The position numbers and the translations under genes are program-made. The notes below the pieces were generated by a model. That model searched no databases. It was given only the letters and a program-made list of their open reading frames with translations, and was not told where the DNA came from. Shown here piece by piece: positions 51,046-61,831 of a DNA stretch of 64,000 bases (within the stretch, counting starts at the first letter, position 1; every line of letters starts with the position of its first letter). The stretch spans positions 13,398,617 to 13,462,616 of the forward strand of contig JADWOT020000004.1 of the NCBI GenBank assembly GCA_036345935.2, in the 5' to 3' direction. This DNA comes from Taenia hydatigena. Taxonomy: Eukaryota > Platyhelminthes > Cestoda > Cyclophyllidea > Taeniidae.

Positions 51046-51393
51046 AGCCGTTGCTTTTGCTTCTGTGGACGGGAACCAAAGTGACAGAAGTGTAAAAAGG
51101 CCATGCCACTCTTGAAGTCCATCAGTGGTTACCACCGTGCGTGTAAAATGCACTGGACTTTGATTTTGCCAGACCTGCGTAAAGGGTTTATGAAAGGGAA
51201 GGGTCGACCTCATGAATGAATATGAACAAAGCTGTGCACTTGGTGTAAGGGCTACACTTGATGATTGGACATTGATGGGATGGTGCACAGATGGAAGGAT
51301 CGAGGAGCGGAAGTAGATGGATGAGTGCTTTCTACTTTGTGTTATGCAAAGGTGAGGAGGAGTTGGTTAAGTGACCTTGACGCTGGTCAAGTC

Positions 51394-51577
51394 GATGCCA
51401 TCTAAATTTGTTCAGCACTTGGAACTCATTCAAAGCCATACCTGAAACAGCAAAGCCTTTGAAAAGTACAATTGCCAGTTGCAATTGCCATCTTGTGAAG
51501 ACTTGAGATTAGCCGTGTTTGTTCTGCAAATTATCGTGCAGCTAGCATTACAGTTCAGAGATTGTTAAAATGTGGAG
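51394..51577 (+). repeat. ~180-bp direct repeat, copy 2
   Basis: Direct copy of 49891-50072. The 1.3 kb between the copies carries E1', E1b' and a GGA-rich tract, so this pair brackets the displaced block. Confidence 0.85.
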
Positions 51578-52642
51578 TTCCTTTTATCACTTTTCCTCTG
51601 TCTTGATAAAAAGAAGTTCCTTCATCTTCGATGGTAGCCAACAGCAACGGTATCAGTGTGTTCTGCCTCTACACATCGCGATGCAATCTCATGCTCATTT
51701 AAAGCCTATTTTTGCATTCATGCTAAAATGTTCCTTTTTTGATAACCTGTTGCCCGCACTACAACCATCACCTGCCTTTTTAGCGTTAAACGCTCAATTA
51801 TTTGAAACACGCACTCACACTCACACCTACACCGCTTACCTTGATAACTTCTTTCCCCAACAGCTAAATGCATGCGACAAATGCTCGAAGTGCACACTTG
51901 TACTAAGCCTATCAATTGTTAGGCGATCAGTGGGACATTGTTGCATTTGCCACCCGTCGTCCAATAGGGAGTAAACTGGTCAGATGCCGAATATTTTCAA
52001 CTGCTATTATTCGCAATGGCAGCGAACCTTTAAAGGTATCTCAGGGTACTGCCAACGGAGATAGCAATGATGAAAACAGAGAAAGCGGGCTTGGCGCCGG
52101 TTTAAGGAATGCATAAACTTTTAGTGTAATTTTATTGCAACCTCTCTTTCATTGGGTGGAGGAGCGTGTGACAATGGCCCAAAGAGCCGTGTTAATGGAA
52201 AAGTGAGTGAACGAGTGGGTGTGTGGTTGTAAACGCATGGAGAAGGTATTGTAAATGAAGCCAGTGTGCCGCTTCATTGAAGCTCTAGCTGTTGGGATTG
52301 GCGCAAAACACGACAGTGAGGTTGAATGGAGTCCACCCTTTGGCACACAAAATCTGGTAGTGAACCAGCAAGAGTTAAATTGCTGACTGCTCATTAGAAA
52401 AGATTTGCTGCGTTACAACTTATCACCATTTCTGCATTTTCAACGCATATTTGTGGTTCGTGGTTTTGTATAACTTTTGGCTGTCCGATTAGAAGGAAAT
52501 AAAGCAGAGCTTAAAAAACAGTGTGACGATGGTTAAGTTAATGAGTTCTGTGATCGAAATTCAGGAAGAATATTCTCAGGGCGACATTTATCTGAACAAG
52601 GCATATTCTTCAGACCCTGAAGGCAAGAGAAGGTGTCGCGTC

Positions 52643-52818
52643 TCTGGCGGTAGAAGTAGAGCAAAATCATTAAGGCAGAAATGCTTTCCTGATCAAAAGA
52701 AAGTTCTTAAATGTGATAACAGTTCCTCAAGCTGCTATAATGGGATTATGGGGTTACACCACAAACACGTGACAGAGACATTTGGTTCAAAGTTCACTAA
52801 ATACCGCACGTCAGGATA
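52643..52818 (+). repeat. ~175-bp inverted pair, copy 1 (near GT31)
   Basis: Reverse-complement match to 57799-57975 (sum 110,617), about 90% by eye. It lies inside a 98-codon plus-strand frame (52523-52819). The related frame in the other copy has a stop in the middle. Possible old exon, unrecognised. Confidence 0.8.
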
Positions 52819-52934
52819 AGATGTTCAGGAACTGATCACCTCTTCCTGTTGTATTCCGAAATTAGGTCTGCTTCATTGCTTAATGGGGAGTGCATACATG
52901 CGGCTTTTAAGGCATGAGCATTTGCCTCAAGAGG

Positions 52935-52940
52935 TTTATT
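52935..52940 (-). promoter_or_regulatory. Poly(A) signal AATAAA of the GT31 gene
   Basis: The plus strand reads TTTATT, giving AATAAA on the minus strand about 35 bp after the GT31 stop codon. The short spacing fits a compact 3' UTR. The motif alone is common by chance. Confidence 0.45.
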
Positions 52941-52973
52941 TAATTTTAGCATGGCAAGTTTGTAGGACTGCTT

Positions 52974-54556
52974 TTACAATGCGCACTTGCGCTGTTCAAA
53001 TTCGCTAAGAAGAGCAAAGAAGATATCGGAGCAGTTGACATGCTTGGGCATCGGCCAACTCTCGCGGAACATGCCTTCCATCCTCTTGGGTGTGAGATTC
53101 AGCTTGTACTGCACCATCCCCAACCACGTGTCATCAATTGCCATGGGCTTAGTGAAGTGCATTGCCAGAGCCAAGTCGTGGACATGACGGTAGCTCCACA
53201 CACTGTAGATACCCAAGTACTGTGGTGTATGGAATGGCCAAGGAATTTCGCGCTTCGAGAAGGCCCACTGCAGATATGGACTGGTATGCCGGAAAACAGG
53301 ATTCACCATCACTTCGCAACCGTAGTTCAGGTTTTCTCGAAGTTCCGGTGTTAGACTACGCACAAATGCGACTAACTTATTTGTATTGACGGCATAGTCG
53401 TCATAAAGAAAGATGAAAATGGGTTTGTAGAGTCGACAAAATCGGGCAGCCCACTGGAATGTGTGGAACATTTTCAGCGTCAAATTATAGTAGGAGTCTT
53501 CGTAGTCACCGACAAGTAGGTCATCATATTCGTGCATTTCCCTGGAAAGCATTTCGGCTGTCCTTTGTGGATGCTGTAAATATGCCTTCAGTTTATTTCC
53601 TGCTCTGTTAGTAAGGGTCACATTGAACCCGTCTCGTTGAAATACGTTGTCCAGCGAAGTTCGTGGTAAGATGATAGAGAAGATGAGGTAAATCTTGACA
53701 TCCGGGTAGTAGAGATGGTAGATTTTGCGCAGTTGACTTCTCTCCTCAAAATTGTAGACCCCTGACTTGTAGACAATCACCACGTCAGGGCGAGACAATC
53801 CACCGGCGAGCCCATCTGTGGCTTGTGGATGCATGAGAGGAGAGCATACTCCAGAGGGTACTTGGCGATATCGGATCCATGGATTGTAAAGGAGAGGCTA
53901 AAAGAAGAATGCAAGACCACAGAATAATATTCCTGAGATAGTTTCATGCAAGACGGTGGAGGATGGGATGTCATGAGTGGAAGATTAAAGGCATATTCAT
54001 GCATTCACGCACCCACACATATTAACTACCACACGAAGGGCTGCTAGCCCACTTACAAGAAAAAGGTGTCATGAAAAGCAGTGGTAAACTTTCTGCGTAC
54101 GTGAGAAATGGGTTTGTCATGAATGAGCGATTGCAGTGTAGCCCTCATGGCAGTCGACTGAGGATAAAGCTGGTAGACGCTAGGATCAAAATTTGGCAGC
54201 CACTCGGCATCCGGAATGCTTGCCAACTCCTCAAATCTCAAGCGTCTACTGCTTCCGTTTATTCGAATTTTCGACTCCTCAATTGTGGGTGTTGTGTTCA
54301 GTAGGTTGGATTTGTCGAAGACGCTCGTATAGCACAGGCGCAGCCGATAGTAGCCATTTGGGCTCGCAAAAATGCTATCGTTCCATGCGCAGTAAGTACC
54401 GTTGAGATTTGGTTGAGTTACCCACCTCTCCGAGGATATGGTTTTGAAGTGAATGGCATAAATGTAGATAAGGTAATTTATGGATGCGCAGATGACAATG
54501 AAGTGTAACACCGATTTTCGATTTGTAGAATGGGAAGGAAGAGCAGGAGCTCCCAT
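52974..54556 (-). CDS. GT31 beta-1,3-galactosyltransferase-like protein, two exons, apparent frameshift
   Basis: Golgi type II glycosyltransferase of family GT31. Exon 1 runs 54556-54057. Its ATG is directly preceded by an in-frame TGA, and it encodes a short basic N-terminus, one membrane segment (about residues 14-37) and a stem. It ends in donor TT|GTAAGT. The intron is 54056-53898 (159 bp), with a pyrimidine-rich acceptor TTTTAG. Exon 2 runs 53897-52974 and carries the catalytic domain. Visible GT31 features in the 286-residue open frame starting at 53834 are: VYKSG..NFEERSQLRKIY (about 21-39); YDDLLVGDYEDSYYNLTLK (103-121); FIFLYDDYAVN at the DxD site (140-150); and IDDTWLG (233-239), matching the EDV/WLG region. 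N-glycosylation sequons occur at 71, 117, 246 and 268. The exon-1 phase leads into a frame encoding FTIHGSDIAKYPLEYALLSC, but the domain continues one frame away, so one base appears lost (or two gained) at about 53780-53850. AATAAA lies ~35 bp past the stop. Family assignment is confident; substrate is unknown, and it may be a pseudogene or an assembly error. Confidence 0.85.
53898..54056 (-). other. GT31 intron, GT-AG, 159 bp
   Basis: The donor GTAAGT begins at 54056 and the acceptor AG ends at 53898 after a T-rich tract. Exon 1 leaves two bases of a codon and the first base of exon 2 completes a Phe. The reading continues for about 35 residues before the frame conflict described for the gene. 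The other strand shows no better exon here. Confidence 0.75.
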
Positions 54557-55123
54557 GTTTCATGCTACAATGCAGTGCTTAATTCAACTGCGTACAGTTC
54601 ATATGTGAGCGCGTCTTACCAGAAACTACTTTGCAATGTGGTCTAAAACGATAGGATAGTGTGCAAATGATGCTTGAGGCTGGAGTGGTTGTGCTTGCCT
54701 CACAGCACCATCTGACAATGTAACAGGTGAGTGCACGTAAACGCATTTGATTCGCATTTGCCTGCCTCTTCACATCCACGCCCACATCACTTCACCCACT
54801 GCCTGACGCACCACACACTGCACAAGTGTGTGCAACACACTGCAACACGGTTGTACTTGCATTTCCTTACTAAAGCGACTGATCTGCCTAAGGCAAGGGA
54901 GATATTGTGCATAGATCAGATCTGCAAAATCAGCAAGAATACACACACAGCTCGATAGGCGCCGAATAACCTGCAACTGGGTGTTGGAATGAACCCTGAA
55001 ATCTCCACTCATTACCGCGACACGCATCCCATTAAGAGGCATGCTGTCAGGACTATCCTCAAACAAAGTGTTTCCTAAAGAAATAATTTGGGTATTTGTA
55101 TAAAACCGTATATAGTTTTAAAC

Positions 55124-55141
55124 AAACCCGAATTCGGGTTT
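55124..55141. repeat. Perfect 18-bp palindrome
   Basis: AAACCCGAATTCGGGTTT is its own reverse complement. It lies in AT-rich DNA between GT31 and block B'. Could form a small hairpin; no poly(T) follows and no known role. Confidence 0.7.
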
Positions 55142-55489
55142 TAGATGCGCAATCACACCCATGTAATCAGGGTGATGGGACAAATTTTGGCATTTTGTTG
55201 AGCAACAGTAGCATTGCCATTGGGTGTGCATCGTGCATTAATAATGTGCATTTATGTATAACCGGGTGATAGAGATGAATCTTTGAGTTGGACAAATTCA
55301 TGTTTTATGCAGACTTGATTAGGCATCCGTGGGAATGATGATGATGAGTCAAGGTGATTTCCAGTCGTAAAAACGCTTTATGAAGTTTGTTGAAACAACA
55401 CTAAGAATAATACTGATGAAATGAGACAAATCAAATAGGAATGAAAATAAAATAACTCCAACAGTTATGTATCACCCAAAAATCACTTT

Positions 55490-56894
55490 ATTATTGGAAT
55501 TGCTCTGGGGCTTGCTGAAATAGGTACCGATACTAAGGCAGCGCCAAATGGTCTTTCATGTCTACAAGCCTTGAGGAACTGTTGTGCTCCGTTGTTGTGG
55601 CAGTCTATACTTTCGTGACAGCTCAGGAACCGCGTTGCACTTGCCAATTCCCTCTTAGCTGTTTGCATGTGGCTGCCTCTGTCACACCCAGAATTTTCCT
55701 GATAAACACCTCAAGTACACTGCCAGCCACTCAGTGGTCCTCCAAAGCCCATCGAATAGGCGATATATAAAACAGTTGACAGTGACTTAGATGTGGTCTT
55801 GCACACACGATGTGCACATCGTTGCAGACTTGTCTACGCCAATCGCTTGACTTATATATCCAATGTGTAGTCGTTGCATATTTATGGCTCGGTTGGGAGG
55901 TCGATGCAATTTTGGGCGTCTTTATCATCAATAGATACGCTAATTGCTAGCTTATTGGATGGCGGAAGGGATGCTGAACCGCGTAGGCGAATATTCGCAT
56001 CTAATCTGGCATATTAGTGGATTAGACGCTTGAACTTCACCGTCAAACAATTAGCAATACCAATCCAACCCCTTTCCTCAGATCGCAATTAGATTCGAAA
56101 TTGCATTACAATTGTGCTGAAAATGACAACAAATTAGGAGAGCTGCACTGAACTCTATCTCACGGGAATTAAGATGGCCTCACCTTTACCAACAGTGACT
56201 AGAGCGATCGCAATCAATGTCAATAGAATGACAATTTATGTCATTGACATTAGAAGTTGTGGCCTAGATGGAAACAATGCAACCATCTTTTAGCCTTTTT
56301 GGCCATTCGTGGAGCTTAGTAATTTATTTTTCTATCTATGTCCTCTACTAATCCTCCTCTTCATATTTGAAGAAACAGCCTACACCAAACAGGTAGGGAT
56401 TATCAAAATTATGGATGAGTCACGCATGTCTAACTTGACCTTCTTCCTAAATTTTGCTTCATTTCCTCCCATACTGACGCGGATCAAATAGTAGCCTTTC
56501 TAATTGGGCTTGACAATAGATACCTGCTGCATGGCCACGGCAAATTCTTTGGCTGCTGCATGCACATTCTCAACTCTATTTATTTAATTCCATTCCTTGC
56601 ATCATGCTCGCATCAGTCGCGTGAAGGGGAGGATGAGCTGATGGGAAACCTCTTAAAATATACTAATTTAACTATCACTCGATGCTCATACATCTGATCG
56701 TGGCAGCATTCTTCCACATACTCTAACCCTTTTATTATCTTTGTCGACTCCTTTACCCGTCTCCATTCACCCTGGGGAGGTTGGATCACACCCACACTCC
56801 TCTCGAGTGGGGCAAGCGTTTGCAAAAGCAAAAGGTAAGGAAAAATCATTTGCACCCTAACTTTGCCATTTCTTGTCGCATTTGTGGGTGCATT
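55490..56894 (-). repeat. Inverted-repeat block B' (right arm)
   Basis: Reverse complement of 16714-18120. It is followed almost at once by block E2' (from 56920), an adjacency not seen in the left arm. A small insertion (about 12 bp near 55600) and scattered substitutions separate it from the left copy. Confidence 0.9.
56309..56491 (+). other. 60-codon ORF in block B', twin of 17306-17124
   Basis: Same predicted peptide as the left-arm copy: an N-terminal hydrophobic, signal-anchor-like stretch, then a polar tail ending TRIK. It lies between sequence shared with the left arm on both sides. No known family. It is short enough to be open by chance, and high DNA identity alone would keep both copies open. 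Confidence 0.25.
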
Positions 56895-56919
56895 GCAATT
56901 GCGCTGGAATTGACACTGT

Positions 56920-57797
56920 TAGTTTGACAAAAGCATGCAACAATGAATGTCGCCTCTCAGACTAGTTATTTGTTCATTGTACCTCCGTGCTGAGCCTGTT
57001 GTAGTCTTATTTAAGCAAAGAGGGTTACAGTTCGTTCCTCGAGTTTTGTAATCAATTCTGCAATATTTGAGTTTCTCCTAAGTCTGCATCCATGGTAGTA
57101 CTAACACGTCGTCCGCACACGTTTCAACAAACTAAGTGCCAAGCAACACAAGGCATTTAGATGTCAAGGCGCTGTGGAGGTTTTACACTCTGGCTCATCC
57201 TACGACTATGCGGACTCTGCCTTAGTCGACACAGGGACACATTGTGCCGCAGTAGACCTAACTCTGGGAATCAGGCTATTGCGATCAGCGTATCCACCCA
57301 ACGACCATTCCAGTACCCGAAATCTTTTCCATTATAAGCAGCCATTATTGCAAGGGGGGTATATTAGCTAAAAATGTGTGGGTCTTACTTGGACGAGCTA
57401 CAAGTCTTGCTGCTGCTGTTGATGCTGTCACCATCTTCAGGCCGATCATCGTGCCTATGGCTTGGAACCGAATATCCCCTTTATAACTTGCATCCCAGCA
57501 ATCCTTAGGAATGTAGCACCAAGTATAACTGTAATAAATAAATGTTTATTTTAACTGACCTCCATTTTATGCGAGTGTCTTTAGGGTCTGGTTGGATCTA
57601 TCCACAATGGCTCATTTACTGCAATTGACGATCCTGCTTTTAGGGCATTTTGATCAGCGAAACTTTGTTAACTAGGCTATGTGGCCAAACTAACTGGATC
57701 ATGCATTTCCTTTACTTTGATTCACGCATTGCAAAACCGCAAAAGACTGTGATTAGGAAATGAAGTAGCTGTGAGACCACCACGCATTCCCTCCCAC
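56920..57797 (-). repeat. Inverted-repeat block E2' (right arm)
   Basis: Reverse complement of 26310-27235. It ends at CACGCATTCCCTCCCAC, the motif also found at the start of E1' (50085-50105). Confidence 0.85.
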
Positions 57798-57798
57798 T

Positions 57799-57975
57799 GA
57801 TGTGAGGTATTTAGTGAACTTTGAACCAAATGTCTCTGTCACGTGTTTGCGGTGTAACCCCGAAATCCCGTAATAGCAGCTTTAAGAACTGTTATTATAT
57901 TTAAGAACTTTCTTTTGATCAGGAAATCATTTTTGCCCTAATGAATTTGCTCCACTTCTACCGCCAGTGAGGTAT
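57799..57975 (-). repeat. ~175-bp inverted pair, copy 2 (at the E2'/D' junction)
   Basis: Reverse complement of 52643-52818. It sits exactly at the junction where the right arm departs from the left-arm order, as filler between E2' and D'. Confidence 0.8.
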
Positions 57976-58099
57976 TTTCCAAGCACAGACGTGCTCGAGG
58001 TCAGAAACCATTGTGTATCCACATCGTGCTCCACTTGGTTGTCTAAACGCCGCTTTTTTAACGTCGACTGTGGTACCACGTAGTAGCGTGCTGCTAGAG

Positions 58100-58912
58100 G
58101 ACATCTGGAGAGGCTAAAAGCAGGGCTCAAATGACTACTTCGCCAGTGAAGTAAGCGTCATCTTGCCGTGTTACTTGTGGTGTGGATTCGCTTGTCTTTG
58201 GTGCAAATAGGCCAAATTGAGGCGTAAATGGCTCCGTCAGCAGCATGGTTCATTGCATTGTGGATGTACAAATGCAAACCAACTTACATGCGCAACAACC
58301 TACATGCATTGCTAGTTGGCCTCATCGTTCACACTCACTACTGGACACACACAAACTGCACATCCGTGCAGACCGCATATCGCATCTAGGCGATTGTGAA
58401 CACCACCCGTAATAAATAAAATCGTAAGAATTTGCTCTCCAAGAGGCTAGAACAATCCGTCAGTGCACGCATCTCAATGGGCGATTGGGAATTATCTACT
58501 GCAAGCAAGCAAGCACTCGTAGCATCTACTGTACAATCATTCCAATTCGCAAAACCTGCTCATGCAACTACACCTTAGTTTGCTTTTTTGTTTCTGTTCC
58601 CACTTGCTTTGCCTAAAACATAATTATTCTACCTTAATTTCAGTCCTCCTTCTTTAGCCTCGGTGTGCTCAAATTTGAACTGGCCGATTTCCACCAAGCT
58701 TGACTGCAATTGGTTTAACTGGGAGTTCATATTCTGAGAAGACATGGCAGGAGCAACGACAAAGTCACTGCTTTCCTCAAAACAGTTGCAATCTACCAAA
58801 CATTGTGCATCGCATGCTTCAGCATTTAGAGGTAGTTGAGATACCTTATCAACACACCGGGAGAGCACATTGGCACGCAGGATTGTGCATGGAGACTTAT
58901 GCTTGGATGCTG
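58100..58912 (-). repeat. Inverted-repeat block D' (right arm)
   Basis: Reverse complement of 22203-22995. Separated from E2' by about 300 bp that include a copy of a fragment from 52.7 kb. Confidence 0.85.
58629..58868 (-). pseudogene. Unidentified exon fragment with donor, block D' (intact frame)
   Basis: Right-arm twin of 22246-22481, uninterrupted from MLSRCVDKVS to KEGGLKLR, then GTAGAA in place of the left copy's GTAAGA donor. The frame is thus better preserved but the donor is weaker. No acceptor or partner exon is identified. Confidence 0.4.
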
Positions 58913-60764
58913 CCCTAGTGCGAGTGTAATGAGGACAATGTTTAGATTTACCTACCCATTTGCTGCATGGGCACCTTCCCAGTCGATACCTCCATCCTTA
59001 AGCAATCCAGACAGCCTGCTGACAAACATTCTAAAATATGTTTAAATTGATGTAGGTAGTGTTGAGTGAATCATCGAAAGGCGCACTGGTGGTGCAGCAA
59101 ATTGATGGATGCAAACCACTCATTTTCCTGATTTGCCTGCTCAATTACACAAGTTACCTGGTTGTCCCTGAATTCTAAGTAGTGTTTGTGCATCAATACA
59201 CGCCTTGAAAAGGGGAGTGGGGCTTACCATGATGCACACTTGCCATGTGTGTTCCGTACGGGTTGGGGTTAGCTTGTATCCTAAGGCAATTTGCACACAT
59301 GAAGGTTTCCTTTGAGGCTGAGCTGGGTAAAATATTGGAAGTGCTGCAACACGTTCTCTGTAGTTAGTGCTGAACGAACCAACACTGCTGGACCTGTGTC
59401 AAGGCTTAAATATGGGGTTTGAGCAGATGTGATCCCCGTTCGACAACTTGGCTAGCCATGTTTAGCAGATACAACCCAAATAAACTATTCGCATGTGGTT
59501 TGCCCTCAGCGTGACTCCTATACTTTCACATATTCTTTAAAAAGCCTTATTTCGCAACCTAGACGTAGGGTGCCGAGAATTTATTTAAGGCAGAAGAGAG
59601 CATAATACTAGGGCTGCCAGCAAGGTCCGAAGTCAGTCCAACTTACAATTAATGGGGAAACGCTAGGTAGAGTAAGAATTGACGCCTCAGTACAAATGGA
59701 AACTATTGGCTATTATAAGAATGGCCAGTGTGCGTTGAATTTCTCCATCCGCACGCTAACATTCAAAATGTTGACTACTTTAAAGGCAATATTGCGGAAG
59801 TGTTACCTCAATGAAAATAACTACTTAAGTGCAATTAAAACAGTGTAACTAGGACCTCTCATGGAAGTGTTTGGCGTAATCAAGTACAATTAATGGTCTC
59901 TATTTCGGTTCCCACCCGAAACTTCTTGTTAAGGCTAGAACCGTCTACCTGCCATCGGTCCAATGGGGTGACATAGTAGAGATTTTGCAAAATCGTGCCT
60001 TTTACATTGGTAGCGTTACTACACAATAAGGCATCTAGTTGACTGGTAATACCGCTTCTCATAGAATCTCTCCTTACAATGTCAATGCGAGTTTTGTTTT
60101 TGTGCAGTTTCTATACATGTATATTATTTATATGGACACGTTAATGTGCCAAGAATTTGGCTGCGTGGCGAAATGAGTGGCGTGTCCTGATCGACCCTGT
60201 ATCCACATAACGGTTTGAAGACGTATCATGATTGAGGTTCCATAAAACTACTACATGGTCACACAGCCCTTTATTTTTCTCACAAGTTCTTGCAGTAAAT
60301 TGGTATGTTTATCATTTTGATTGCCCCTGAACTTCCACTGATGAAGACTCACAGCGTAGTACGATCGTTGATGTTGGTAGTCGCAGTGATGCTTGCAAGA
60401 TTTCTGCTTCAACCCAACAAACGCCAATGAGGGCAGTAAGCTTCTATGTCGGCTTCATACCGCGTAATGCGAATGGATGTCCCGTCTGATTTTCTGTAGC
60501 AAAACAATTGCGCATCAGTGGGTTATCGGTGTATCTTGGTTTGTTCCCAAGCACGGTAAAAACGTAATGCCATAAAATGATGATAAAGAGCGTAAGGCAG
60601 TTCTGTGTCTGTCTGGGCATGTGCGACTCGGATAGTACAACTTGCCAAATAGAGTCTTGAAGGCTTTGCAGGCATTTCGCGTCAAGTTTAGGGATGCACA
60701 TGGAACCACAGTTGCATTCAGGCAACACGAAGATCCACATGGAGTCTGTATCAACGGTAGCAGC
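58913..60764. other. Right-arm gap between D' and C'
   Basis: Longer (1.85 kb) than the left-arm C-D gap (0.83 kb) and not similar to it. Contains the exon-like frames at 59880-60107 and 60444-60821 (minus). Nothing else supported. Confidence 0.5.
59880..60107 (-). other. Exon-like 76-codon frame, unrecognised
   Basis: Open from just after a TAG near 60107 to a stop at 59880. The composition looks protein-like (RIDIVRRDSMRSGITSQLDA and, later, LYYVTPLDRWQVDGSSLN). It lies only in the right arm between C' and D', on the same strand and in the same order as the other fragments here. It could be another exon of the same dead gene. No family identified. Confidence 0.25.
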
Positions 60765-60821
60765 GGCAATGTGCTGAAAGCGAATGTAACGCGGAGACCA
60801 GCGGTTTAGTTGGGAAAGCAA
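60444..60821 (-). other. 125-codon ORF with Cys-rich stretch and hydrophobic segment, unrecognised
   Basis: The first ~20 residues derive from block C' sequence shared with the left arm; the rest is right-arm specific. Visible features are PECNCGSMCIPKL (Cys-rich) and a later hydrophobic run CLTLFIIILWHYVFTVL. A second overlapping frame (60769-60515) is also open, so coding status is unclear. Confidence 0.2.
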
Positions 60822-61620
60822 TTACCTCAAATTACAAGAACACGAATTTCTACAGTTGAATTCGCAGTTGCTACTTTTGCACAAGCGGCCAATGAGAAAG
60901 TATCTGGGTAGGTTGAACTGAACAAATCAATGTTAAAAAGCATCATAAGTATCGAGCCGTTTATCTGTATTGCAAACAAGGCGCACTGATGCTTTGCATT
61001 TAAACTTGCTATCGCATGGAACAACGCCAACACATCGTCTGCCATAGACACTGCTTGTTTAAGCTTATTATCTTGATGTTCAGCAGATTCAACATGAGTT
61101 ATTATGACTCAACGTGCGCGGCACATGCACATTATCTAACGGCGCCTTTTTCTTTGCAAGGACTCTTTCGAAATAAGGCCGTCTTTTTCTTAAAGAAAGC
61201 GCTGTTGGACCTTATGGTAAATTCAGCAGGCAGAATTGGCATGGGCAGGCGTGTCTATGAAACTTACTCGAAACGAGTGAGGATAATATGCACGGGGGCG
61301 CAGCACCAACATCACAATTGAAATTGCGCTTAGGCTTCCACCCATGTGGTTCGGAGAAAAATGAGTGATGGCATTCTGACTGTGAATCGTACACGATTTG
61401 TCAGTTTACTTCACACCAGTGGCATAAGCTGTTACATTCACAACAATAGATCCATCTTTTTGTAAGATGCACTATGGGTACATATGTTCTGTGAATATTC
61501 GGCGAAGGCGCCATGTAGGACGTTTAGCCTAAACGCTGTGTTCACTGGATGTGTGGCTTGAAAATCAACCCAAACATTTTGGGATACTCTTACGCTGATT
61601 GATATGGGCATGGAGTTTGC
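60765..61620 (-). repeat. Inverted-repeat block C' (right arm)
   Basis: Reverse complement of 20552-21368. Beyond its inner edge the right arm continues into a 125-codon frame (60821-60444, minus) that the left arm lacks. Confidence 0.85.
60827..61096 (-). pseudogene. Unidentified exon-like frame, block C' twin
   Basis: Right-arm copy of the frame at 21014-21283, with the same start region and the same terminal LVI followed by a stop. The differences are mostly amino-acid changing. Directly downstream on this strand, 60821-60444 is open in one frame and 60769-60515 in another. Confidence 0.35.
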
Positions 61621-61628
61621 AAGTAAGG

Positions 61629-61831
61629 CTTGATCACACCGACCATGGTGTCCCTTCGACTGCTCTCAGAGAAATTGCGTTCCTGAAAGAACTGTAGCAC
61701 CACCCCAACATCGTGAAGCAAATCCTAGGGATTAATGACGTTATCAAGTGTAGAACGTGTCACACCAAGTGACGGTCGACTATACATACTGGTTGAATAC
61801 TTGAGTATGGATCTCAGGCGGTATTTGGATC
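61629..61831 (+). pseudogene. Truncated CDK-type kinase pseudogene, right-arm copy
   Basis: Reverse-complement twin of the left pseudogene, part of block A'. It holds [10 protein letters not shown] (about 61647-61676), the same TAG stop (61695-61697) before HHPNIVK, the same frame change, and DGRLYILVEYLSMDLRRYLDR (about 61767-61831). It then stops: the next bases, GTGGGTGGTCATCGCG, match the left copy just after its C-lobe donor near 12702. The whole middle and C-lobe part (about 610 bp in the left copy) is therefore missing, with the deletion ends falling at two splice-donor-like GT sites. The 5' part (glycine loop) is also absent because block A' ends here against block C'. Shared stop and frameshift show that decay preceded the duplication. 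Confidence 0.8.

Noticed and set aside
50704..51288. 194-codon minus-strand frame, the longest outside GT31
   Set aside because: Its openness comes from the GGA-rich tract read as Pro/Ser/Leu runs, and the rest overlaps block E1b' sequence not open in the left arm.
55124..55141. 18-bp palindrome as a terminator or operator
   Set aside because: The window is eukaryotic, and no U-tract or gene end adjoins it. Kept only as a repeat.
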